NCBI GenBank assembly: GCA_947177545.1
Contig: CAMWVF010000070.1
Location: 1-6,218, forward strand
Reading direction: 5' to 3'
DNA from: an uncultured Clostridia bacterium
GTDB taxonomy: Bacteria; Bacillota; Clostridia; Oscillospirales; Ruminococcaceae
Length of the DNA: 6,218 nucleotides
A program made the translations under genes and the position numbers. This document shows, piece after piece, positions 1 through 5,343 of this stretch; within the stretch, counting starts at the first letter, position 1; each line of letters starts with the position of its first letter. The notes under the pieces were generated by a model, which made no database searches, was not told the origin of the DNA, and worked only from the letters and a program-made list of their open reading frames with translations.

Positions 1-271
<271 letters not shown>

Positions 272-280
272 TTACAATAA

Positions 281-1624
281 TTATCGGCTTTCGTCAATAT
301 AATTCTGCACGCGGTTCTGAATGATTTCAGCGACCCCCTTTGCTGACTTTTGTCCCGAGAAGTAAGCTCCTGCCTCCTCGCGGACTATATTGATAATTTC
401 AGTACTGTACTTCATCTCCACCGCGCCGCTTATCAAATCGTATACCCTTTGGTTATCCTCGTCGGTGTTCACGCCAATATATTCCTTTTTTCCCGACTCG
501 CCAATAATATAATACGGTTCGACATATTCATTTTCATCGCTGTCCCAGACAAGCTTTTTGGCGAACTTCGCCTGCTCTTCAAGGACAGAACGTCTGACGG
601 CAAAGGGTCCCGAGTTGGCAAATTCATTCTGACGGCTTCCTGTAAGGAAATATTTTACAAACGCCCAGCCGCCATCGGGGTTCGCGCCCTTTGCTAATAC
701 GGAAAATTTGCTGCCGTTCGGCTGTATAGCCGAGCCGTTCCCTCCTGCGCCGGGAAACCCGATAAATGTCACTGGATCGCAAAATTCCAGATGTTCTACT
801 GTGCGAATGTTTCTGAAATTATAAAAATATACAAAGTCAAATGGCATTGTTCCGTTAAGTTTTGCGTATCTCTCTTTCAGCTGTGCTTCGTGAAATTCCA
901 ATTCGCTCAGCGCCTCGGGCGTGGTGGGAAACTGCTTGCAGAATTCCAGCAGCTTTATAAATTCTTCGCTGTCAAAGCGACACTCTCCATTGGCTGTATC
1001 TATAAAATTTTCATAGCCGTAGGTCATAAGGGTTGACAGTACACCGTCGCTGCCTTCGTCGGAGAACGGGCTGTCGGGGTACTCGTTTATAAGTTCAATA
1101 AATCTGTCAAGGGTTATTCCCTGCTCCTTGCCCACGACGGATGTCTTGCCTGCGGCGGAAAGTATAAAAAAGGACGTAAAAATGCGGTACAGCCCGCCGT
1201 CCCATTCAAAGGCTTTAAAAACGTCGGAAAAATCATCGCGGCTAAGGTCGGGGTCGTTGTCTATAAACTCGTAAAAATCAGCCAGCATACCTTTTTGCGC
1301 ATAGTGTTCGATAGGAAACTGCCCGTCCTCGTCGTACATAATAACGTCCGGGTATTTTCCCGCCGCCATAGCCGCATTAAATTGGTCTATGGGATTATCG
1401 CTGTATTCTACCGAAAATTCTGTAATCTGTACTTCGTATTCATTGTTAAATTGGTTAAACAGCCTTATATTTTCGTAAACAGCAGAACCGATGCGCATAG
1501 CATAGACTTTCACTATTTTCTTACCGTCTTCGGTAAGCTCTGGTACTTGTCCTTTTTTCCCGCAGGACGATAACGTCAGACACAACGCCGCCGCTGTTAT
1601 AAGTGCAAAAATTTTCTTAAACAT
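281..1624 (-). CDS. Extracellular solute-binding lipoprotein (ABC sugar transporter type), paralogue A
   Basis: This is a 447-aa substrate-binding lipoprotein of the family 1 (sugar) type, anchored outside the membrane. Residues 1-20 form a signal peptide with a lipobox (LSSC) and the lipidated Cys at 21. The reading frame is open to a GTG-type start nine codons earlier (1651). I prefer the ATG at 1624 because AGGA lies eight bases upstream (1636-1633) and the extra codons would overlap the preceding gene and precede the signal peptide. Shared with the upstream paralogue are DGKKIVKVYA after the linker, YENFID..G.C.FDSE, PVTFIGFPGAGGNG, GWAFVKYFLTG, IGVNTDEDN, and a C-terminus ending YFSGQKSAK..AEIIQNRVQ. 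The gene starts 10 bp after the paralogue's stop, indicating one operon. The proximity of a GH43 gene suggests a plant-polysaccharide oligosaccharide ligand (inference). No permease genes are present here. Confidence 0.93.
   Translation of the reverse strand: MFKKIFALITAAALCLTLSSCGKKGQVPELTEDGKKIVKVYAMRIGSAVYENIRLFNQFNNEYEVQITEFSVEYSDNPIDQFNAAMAAGKYPDVIMYDEDGQFPIEHYAQKGMLADFYEFIDNDPDLSRDDFSDVFKAFEWDGGLYRIFTSFFILSAAGKTSVVGKEQGITLDRFIELINEYPDSPFSDEGSDGVLSTLMTYGYENFIDTANGECRFDSEEFIKLLEFCKQFPTTPEALSELEFHEAQLKERYAKLNGTMPFDFVYFYNFRNIRTVEHLEFCDPVTFIGFPGAGGNGSAIQPNGSKFSVLAKGANPDGGWAFVKYFLTGSRQNEFANSGPFAVRRSVLEEQAKFAKKLVWDSDENEYVEPYYIIGESGKKEYIGVNTDEDNQRVYDLISGAVEMKYSTEIINIVREEAGAYFSGQKSAKGVAEIIQNRVQNYIDESR
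282..322 (-). repeat. 41-bp perfect direct repeat, copy 1 (3' end of paralogue A)
   Basis: The stretch is base-for-base identical to 1636-1676. It covers the last 13 sense codons (encoding IQNRVQNYIDESR) plus two bases of the stop codon. The stop codons themselves differ (TAA here, TAG in copy 2). Sequence beyond the repeat diverges at synonymous and nonsynonymous positions. Confidence 0.97.
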
Positions 1625-1634
1625 AATAATTTTC

Positions 1635-3023
1635 CTATCGGCTTTCGTCAATATAATTCTGCACGCGGTTCTGAATTATCTCGGCAGCCTCTTTTGAGGA
1701 TTTCTGCCCCGAAAAATACGTTGCCGCCTCCTCGCTGATAATAGCGTTTATTCCGCTGTCATAGCGGCTGATATTTTCGACGCTGTTTATAAAATTGATT
1801 ATATTTTTATTCTCCTCGTCGGTGTTTATGCCGATGTTTACCTCTGCACTGCCGTTCCAGTAGGTCTTTTGTTCATAGACCTTTCTTCCGTTGTCGTCCT
1901 CATAGTACGGCATTTCCTTGGCAGCCTCCGCAGCCTTTTCAACAGCCGACAGCTTCAAGGGGAAACGGTCGCTGTCATTTTTGGCATACTGCTCCTGATA
2001 TTCGTCCGTGAGAAAATATTTAAGGAATTCCCAAGCCCCCTCGGGGTTGGACGCATTTTCCGCAGCGGCAAGCTCCTTGTACGCATTAAATACCGCGCCG
2101 TTCCCCTTTGCCCCTGGGTATCCCTTAAATGTTACGGGGCTGACATAATTCACCTTTTCAAGTATTCTCATATCCTCAAAATTGCCAATACTGCACATGC
2201 ACAAAAGCATATCACCGTCTCGGCACGCCTTGTAGTAATCCGTCCAATAATTGTTGCTGTTCGCCTCCATTTGCTCACGGTCAACCTCCTGCGGGAAACG
2301 GTCTGTAAATTCCATAAGCCTTATAAAATCCTCCGAATCAAAATTGCATTTTCCGCTTTCCCTGTCAATAAAATTTTCATAGCACTGTCTTGTTACCGCA
2401 GAGAAAAAATTCGACCTGTCTATAGTAACGCAGTATCTGTCCCCAACAATATATTTGTCGGGATTTTCGTCCGCAAGCTTAATGAACTCGTCAACAGTCC
2501 ACCCCGAAGTACTGCCCGTAATCGAGGCTTTCCCCACAAGAGTATTTATGCTGAAGCTCGGCACAAGCTCGTAAAGCTTGCCGTTTGTCTCATAAGCTTT
2601 CAGTACGCCGTCAAGATAATCGGTACGGCTAAACGCTTCGTCCTTGTCCATAAGACCGTAAAGGTCAGCAAGGAAACCCTTTGAAATATAGCTGTCGATA
2701 GGCATGGCAGGGTGCAAAAGAATGACGTCGGGTATTTTCCCCGCGATAATATCATTGTTAAGGCGTGTGATAGGGTCATCGGGATAATCCTTTCCATACT
2801 CTTTAACTTCTGCCTGATATTCGGAGCTTTTTCTGTTGAAATCGCTGACGTCATTTTTTAAATCGTCGTCCATGTATAAAGCGTACACCGTGACGATTTT
2901 CTTTCCGTCATCCGTTGTTTTAACGTTTTGGGGTACTTGTCCCTCTCCGCCTTTACCGCATGAGGACATTGCCAATACCATTACTGCGGACATCACCGCC
3001 GCTAAAATCTTTTTAAATCTCAT
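1635..3023 (-). CDS. Extracellular solute-binding lipoprotein (ABC sugar transporter type), paralogue B
   Basis: This is a 462-aa lipoprotein and the first gene of the minus-strand unit. The signal peptide starts MRFKKILAAVMSAVMVLAMS and ends in a lipobox (MSSC, Cys22), followed by a Gly/Lys linker. The mature protein aligns with paralogue A from end to end: DGKKIVTVYA, YENFIDRESGKCNFDSEDF, PVTFKGYPGAKGNG, WEFLKYFLT, IGINTDEEN and the YFSGQKSSKEAAEIIQ terminus. The central ligand-facing regions differ, so the two probably bind different sugars or linkages (inference). The ATG is preceded by AAGGA (3035-3031) seven bases away. Transcription is likely from the TTGACT/TAAAAT promoter at 3063-3091, under a repeat-rich putative operator. 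The last 41 bases of coding sequence are identical to those of paralogue A. Confidence 0.94.
   Translation of the reverse strand: MRFKKILAAVMSAVMVLAMSSCGKGGEGQVPQNVKTTDDGKKIVTVYALYMDDDLKNDVSDFNRKSSEYQAEVKEYGKDYPDDPITRLNNDIIAGKIPDVILLHPAMPIDSYISKGFLADLYGLMDKDEAFSRTDYLDGVLKAYETNGKLYELVPSFSINTLVGKASITGSTSGWTVDEFIKLADENPDKYIVGDRYCVTIDRSNFFSAVTRQCYENFIDRESGKCNFDSEDFIRLMEFTDRFPQEVDREQMEANSNNYWTDYYKACRDGDMLLCMCSIGNFEDMRILEKVNYVSPVTFKGYPGAKGNGAVFNAYKELAAAENASNPEGAWEFLKYFLTDEYQEQYAKNDSDRFPLKLSAVEKAAEAAKEMPYYEDDNGRKVYEQKTYWNGSAEVNIGINTDEENKNIINFINSVENISRYDSGINAIISEEAATYFSGQKSSKEAAEIIQNRVQNYIDESR
1636..1676 (-). repeat. 41-bp perfect direct repeat, copy 2 (3' end of paralogue B)
   Basis: This is the second copy of the repeat at 282-322, in the same orientation and offset by 1354 bp. 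It lies at the end of the upstream solute-binding-protein gene and immediately upstream of the next ribosome binding site. Confidence 0.97.
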
Positions 3024-3062
3024 AAAAATTTCCTTTCCGTAAAACGTAAATAACTGTAATTA

Positions 3063-3091
3063 ATTTTAACAGAATTTTAATGCAAAGTCAA
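3063..3091 (-). promoter_or_regulatory. Sigma-A-type promoter of the solute-binding-protein operon
   Basis: On the minus strand, TTGACT (3091-3086) is followed by a 17-bp spacer and TAAAAT (3068-3063). Transcription would start near 3056, giving a leader of about 33 nt before the ATG at 3023 with AAGGA just ahead of it. The -35 directly abuts the TTACA repeat ladder. Confidence 0.8.
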
Positions 3092-3141
3092 ATTACAAAA
3101 CGGTTACAAATGGGCTGAAAAGGTTACAGAAAGGTTACAAA
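3091..3141 (-). promoter_or_regulatory. Phased TTACA direct-repeat array, putative response-regulator operator
   Basis: On the plus strand there are AATTACAAA (3091-3099), GGTTACAAA (3102-3110), GGTTACAGA (3122-3130) and GGTTACAAA (3133-3141). A degenerate unit GGCTGAAAA lies at 3113-3121. Unit starts are 11, 11, 9 and 11 bp apart, that is, about one helical turn each. The array ends at the -35 of the operon promoter. Direct repeats of TT(A/C)ACA type with 11-bp periodicity are how OmpR/PhoB-class response regulators (for example Bacillus PhoP) bind. The identity of the regulator here is inference. The last unit overlaps the T-run of the adjacent terminator. Confidence 0.55.
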
Positions 3142-3167
3142 AAGAGGCAGGAAATATTTCCTGCCTC
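3139..3167 (-). terminator. Rho-independent terminator of the acidic-tail membrane protein gene
   Basis: A perfect 24-bp inverted repeat (3144-3167; arms GAGGCAGGAAAT / ATTTCCTGCCTC) lies 14 bp after the stop codon at 3182. In the minus direction it is followed by TTTTTG. In the plus direction no T-run follows, so it works for the leftward gene. Confidence 0.85.
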
Positions 3168-3181
3168 CGGAAACCAAGTCT

Positions 3182-3886
3182 CTAACCGAAAAGGTCAATA
3201 TCGGAGACCTCTTCACGTTCGGGAACTTGAATATTTATCATCTTTTCATAGACTGTAGGCTCGTTCTCCCGCTCTTGGGGGACTTCCGCAATATCCTCGG
3301 ACGCTTCAATTTCTTCCGCAACTATTTCCCCCATTTCCTCCGAGGGAGGTTCAATGGGGACAAGCTTTATCCTCTCCGTGCGCTCCTCAACAAGCTCCCC
3401 CTCAATGTATTCGTCGGCGCCGTGGTGTTCCATAGCCGCAAAGGAAATGTCGTCCATAGCAGGGTCAAAAAAGGGAAACCCCGGCAGCGCTTTCAGCATA
3501 TTTATGCTTGAAATTGCGTACAGGGCGCGGAACTGTCCCGCCGCCGCAAGAAAATAAAGTACCCCGCCGATGATCGAAAAATCACTGCCTGTCATACACA
3601 GCACTGCCGCCGCTGCAATTGCAAGAGGTATCGCCGCCATAGTGGGGCCGATACGCTTTACCCCGCAGCCAATATACGCAAGGACGGTAAAAAGCGCCCC
3701 GAACAGTGTGAAAAGAGCCATGGAAAACGGCTCGAAAATCGCGCAGGCAACGCCCAATGGCAGAATGACCAACGGATATATTTTCCCGAAAAGTATCGCC
3801 TTTTCCGAGGACTTTCTTAATTTCCCCGCCGCCGCATAGTGGGCAAGCGGTCTGTTTTCATCGTAAAAAATCGGTTCTTTTTTCAA
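3182..3886 (-). CDS. Four-helix membrane protein with long acidic cytosolic-type tail, unknown function
   Basis: I do not recognise this 234-aa protein. The N-terminus (about 30 residues) is polar and basic (KLRKSSEK). It is followed by about four hydrophobic segments, near residues 31-51, 54-76, 79-98 and 103-125. After a segment containing GFPFFDPAMDDI (136-147), the last 75 or so residues are strongly acidic and Glu/Pro-rich, with no hydrophobic stretch. By family-independent reasoning it is an inner-membrane protein whose tail could bind a basic partner. The start is TTG at 3886, supported by AGGGGG (3899-3894) seven bases upstream; no ATG occurs before residue 56. It lies 71 bp after the XRE regulator gene on the same strand and ends at a strong hairpin terminator. 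It probably has its own promoter and may also receive read-through. Coding status is good; function is unknown. Confidence 0.85.
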   Translation of the reverse strand: MKKEPIFYDENRPLAHYAAAGKLRKSSEKAILFGKIYPLVILPLGVACAIFEPFSMALFTLFGALFTVLAYIGCGVKRIGPTMAAIPLAIAAAAVLCMTGSDFSIIGGVLYFLAAAGQFRALYAISSINMLKALPGFPFFDPAMDDISFAAMEHHGADEYIEGELVEERTERIKLVPIEPPSEEMGEIVAEEIEASEDIAEVPQERENEPTVYEKMINIQVPEREEVSDIDLFG

Positions 3887-3906
3887 AGCAATTCCCCCTC
3901 AGACCT

Positions 3907-3935
3907 ATTGTAACATATTTCTCACAAAAATGCAA
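3907..3935 (-). promoter_or_regulatory. Candidate promoter of the acidic-tail membrane protein gene
   Basis: TTGCAT (3935-3930), a 17-bp spacer and TACAAT (3912-3907) on the minus strand match the hexamers and spacing of the XRE gene promoter exactly, and 25 of 32 bases agree across the two. The leader would be only about 14 nt, beginning at the ribosome binding site. An alternative promoter lies just upstream: TTGACA (3961-3956), 16 bp, TATATT (3939-3934), overlapping the stop codon of the XRE gene. One of the two is likely active. Neither carries the GTAAAT-N3-ATTTAC operator. Confidence 0.55.
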
Positions 3936-3957
3936 TATACAAACCGCGCCCCGTCTG

Positions 3958-4527
3958 TCAATTGCCTGACGAGATCAGTCCCGCATAATATTTTGCAAGC
4001 TTTTCCGCAAGGACGCTGACAAGCTTTACCGCCTCGGCTTTCAGCTCTGAATTGGCGTAAAAGCCCCTCTCCGATAAAGCTGCTGACTCCTTTGCAAACT
4101 CCACCGCCTTGACGGTGTTTTCCTCCGCAAGCTCCCGTGCAAGCATATAAAGACACTTTGCCTTTACCGCGTAAAATTCGTCCGCCAGTACAGCCCAGCT
4201 CTGCTCCGAGCCTATTTCGGCGGCAGCCTCACTGTATCTGCCCTGCGCGTAAAGCTCCTTTGCCGAGATAAGCTTTTCAAGGGGGACGCTCTGCTCCGCG
4301 CCGCTTTCCTCGTAAAGCTCCGACCCCGTGGAGGGCATAAGCTCAGATATAGGGATATCCAGCGTTTCCGCAAGATATTCAAGAGTTTTCACGGAGGGCG
4401 TTGCCGTGCCGCTTTCTATCTGACTCAGCATATTTCTTGTAATAAAATCGCCCACCACCTCGCTCTGGGTCATTTTTTTGGAGATACGGGCTTCTTTGAT
4501 GCGTTTTCCTCGTTCAATTGCAGTCAA
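3958..4527 (-). CDS. XRE-family HTH transcriptional regulator with helical (TPR-like) C-terminal domain
   Basis: This 189-aa protein is a DNA-binding regulator. Residues 9-63 are a typical HTH_3 (Cro/C1) domain: KRIKEARISKKMTQSEV, then the recognition-helix region TRNMLSQIESG (30-40), then TPSVKTLEYLAETLDIPISE. After a linker, residues 83-185 are all helical in appearance. A TPR-like pair begins AKELYAQGRYSEAAAEI (89-105), with further amphipathic helices at 115-151 and 160-185. At 189 aa it is clearly shorter than PlcR/Rgg-type regulators (about 280-300 aa). The start is TTG at 4527 with GGAGG (4540-4536) eight bases upstream. Its promoter carries an inverted-repeat operator over the start site, and the same operator occurs at two divergent promoters. 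The protein is therefore probably an autoregulated repressor of the plus-strand genes (inference). Confidence 0.92.
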   Translation of the reverse strand: MTAIERGKRIKEARISKKMTQSEVVGDFITRNMLSQIESGTATPSVKTLEYLAETLDIPISELMPSTGSELYEESGAEQSVPLEKLISAKELYAQGRYSEAAAEIGSEQSWAVLADEFYAVKAKCLYMLARELAEENTVKAVEFAKESAALSERGFYANSELKAEAVKLVSVLAEKLAKYYAGLISSGN

Positions 4528-4583
4528 AATTATAACCTCCCCGACAACAATTTCGGTGTTGTATGTTAAGTTTAAATTTTCTT

Positions 4584-4602
4584 TAGTAAATAATATTTAC
4601 TA
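4584..4602. promoter_or_regulatory. Operator 1: 19-bp perfect inverted repeat at the XRE promoter
   Basis: The arms TAGTAAATA and TATTTACTA flank a single A. The core GTAAAT-AAT-ATTTAC (4586-4600) begins 3 bp downstream of the -10 of the XRE promoter, covering its expected start site. It is the same core as operators 2 and 3, implying autoregulation. Confidence 0.8.
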
Positions 4603-4603
4603 T

Positions 4604-4632
4604 ATTGTAACACATTCTTTTTGAAAATGCAA
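4604..4632 (-). promoter_or_regulatory. Promoter of the XRE regulator gene
   Basis: TTGCAT (4632-4627), a 17-bp spacer and TACAAT (4609-4604) lie on the minus strand. Transcription would start near 4597, inside the inverted repeat 4584-4602, leaving a leader of about 70 nt. Confidence 0.72.
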
Positions 4633-4671
4633 TAGGGTAAAGGAAATTTCCTAAAAAATTTTAAAAACCCC

Positions 4672-4700
4672 TTGACAACGCAATTTATCCGTTATATAAT
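4672..4700 (+). promoter_or_regulatory. Consensus promoter of the 38-codon microprotein gene
   Basis: TTGACA (4672-4677), 17 bp and TATAAT (4695-4700) form a perfect sigma-A consensus in both hexamers with ideal spacing. Transcription would start near 4707, within operator 2. Such a strong promoter implies that it is held off by a repressor. Confidence 0.9.
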
Positions 4701-4702
4701 AA

Positions 4703-4719
4703 AGTAAATTAAATTTACT
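4703..4719. promoter_or_regulatory. Operator 2: 17-bp perfect inverted repeat at the microprotein promoter
   Basis: AGTAAATT-A-AATTTACT, with core GTAAAT-TAA-ATTTAC (4704-4718), begins 3 bp after the -10 box and covers the start site. Binding here would block transcription initiation. Confidence 0.8.
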
Positions 4720-4739
4720 AAGGACAGGGGGACGGCAAT

Positions 4740-4856
4740 ATGCGTATATGTGAAATTTTTACCGCGGTATTTTTGTGCGTATTTTGCTTTTTTGCCGTTT
4801 TGCACCTGCCGATCGCAATAATTTTGTATATTTTTATTAGGCTGATATCCAATTGA
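4740..4856 (+). CDS. 38-aa hydrophobic membrane microprotein, unknown function
   Basis: A short ORF begins ATG at 4740 with AGGGGGA (4726-4732) seven bases upstream. It sits about 33 nt downstream of the start site of a perfect consensus promoter. The peptide begins MRICEIFTAVFLCVF and ends ILYIFIRLISN. Residues 6-33 are almost entirely hydrophobic (Phe, Val, Leu, Ile), broken by His22-Pro24. The only charges are Arg2, Glu5 and Arg34, and there are three Cys (4, 13, 16). It would insert in the membrane as one long helix or a helical hairpin. The frame, ribosome site, promoter and operator together make it convincing despite its size. Possible roles are a small membrane regulator, a type-I-toxin-like peptide, or a precursor of a signalling peptide for the divergent XRE protein. 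None of these is proven. Confidence 0.72.
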   Translation: MRICEIFTAVFLCVFCFFAVLHLPIAIILYIFIRLISN

Positions 4857-4946
4857 AAAGTGTATAAAAATCAAGCAAAAACTTGCATATACGGTTTTTG
4901 CGCAGAGTTTTATCTGCACGTTTAATTGTAGATTAGCATTATGTAC

Positions 4947-4975
4947 TTGACAAAAGGCTGATAAGAATGTATAAT
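4947..4975 (+). promoter_or_regulatory. Consensus promoter of the PH-like / NfeD-like operon
   Basis: TTGACA (4947-4952), 17 bp and TATAAT (4970-4975) are again a perfect consensus. Transcription would start near 4982, inside operator 3, giving a leader of about 50 nt before the GTG at 5032. The upstream stretch 4857-4946 contains only AT-rich sequence with weak hairpins. Confidence 0.9.
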
Positions 4976-4978
4976 ATA

Positions 4979-4995
4979 GGTAAATGTTATTTACA
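4979..4995. promoter_or_regulatory. Operator 3: inverted repeat at the PH-like / NfeD-like operon promoter
   Basis: The core GTAAAT-GTT-ATTTAC (4980-4994) is a perfect 6-3-6 inverted repeat starting 4 bp after the -10. It has the same half-sites and the same promoter position as operators 1 and 2. The outer flanking pair (G4979/A4995) is not symmetrical, unlike in the other two, so affinity may be lower. Confidence 0.78.
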
Positions 4996-5031
4996 TAAGC
5001 TGTCAGCCACGTACAAAAGGGAGGAATTGCT

Positions 5032-5319
5032 GTGAAAAAGAATTTTGCCGTAAGCCACGTGTGCCGAAAGGGTATCAGCGGCGGATTTATGTACGTTACC
5101 CCCGAAAGACTTATATATCAAACGGGGAAAGTCTCTATCCCAAAGAAGCTGCGTAATATCGAGCTGCCGTTTGGAGATGTGGTTTCCGCGGAAAAAGGCA
5201 AGCTTTTGTTCCTGCCGACGGTGACATTTAAAATGCAGGACGGCGGCGAATTCAAATACATTATTTATTTCCGAAAAAAATTTTTTGACATTCTGAACGA
5301 ATTAGGCGTGAAATTTTAA
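5032..5319 (+). CDS. Small PH/GRAM-like domain protein
   Basis: This is a 95-aa protein with no signal peptide or membrane helix. The pattern is one of short beta-strands and a closing helix: GGFMYVTPERLIYQTG (17-32), then IPKKLRNIELPFGDVVSAEK (36-55), LLFLPTVTFKMQDGGEF (58-74), YIIYFRKKFFDILNELGV (76-93). The order 'strand with T.ERLIY, I.L.F.D+, hydrophobic strands, C-terminal helix' is that of bacterial PH/GRAM-like domains, which often bind membranes or membrane proteins. This is fold recognition by eye, not a certain assignment. The protein is basic, with many Lys/Arg. The start is GTG at 5032 with AAGGGAGGA (5017-5025) at ideal spacing. It is the first gene of an operon under operator 3, 24 bp upstream of the NfeD-like gene (starting at its ATG). 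Confidence 0.82.
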   Translation: MKKNFAVSHVCRKGISGGFMYVTPERLIYQTGKVSIPKKLRNIELPFGDVVSAEKGKLLFLPTVTFKMQDGGEFKYIIYFRKKFFDILNELGVKF

Positions 5320-5343
5320 CTGGTGCGAAAGGGGATATTTACC

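Noticed and set aside
1625..1651. Longer N-terminus (nine extra residues) for the second solute-binding protein
   Set aside because: It would overlap the upstream gene, displace the signal peptide from the N-terminus and ignore the ribosome site placed for the ATG at 1624.
1869..2684. A 271-codon plus-strand open frame inside the first solute-binding-protein gene
   Set aside because: It lies entirely antisense to a well-supported lipoprotein gene, has no ribosome site or promoter, and its translation resembles no protein; it is a shadow frame.
4541..4561. Overlapping alternative stems (CAACA/TGTTG and CCGA/TCGG) just before the XRE ribosome site
   Set aside because: The stems have only 4-5 pairs; too weak to claim an attenuator or RNA switch without comparative evidence.
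4692..4919. A 75-codon minus-strand frame across the microprotein region
   Set aside because: It runs antisense through a perfect promoter -10, an operator and the microprotein ORF, and has no ribosome binding site.
4872..4927. Hairpins after the microprotein ORF (GCAAAAAC/GTTTTTGC arms at 4875-4901; GCAGA/TCTGC at 4902-4917)
   Set aside because: The first has an A/U stem without a following T-run. The second has only five pairs before a mismatch and is followed by TTTAATT. Neither is a convincing terminator, so read-through into the next operon remains possible.
4967..5035. 22-codon ORF overlapping the GTG start of the PH-like gene
   Set aside because: Its ATG lies within the spacer next to the -10 box, upstream of the expected transcription start, so it would not be in the mRNA.
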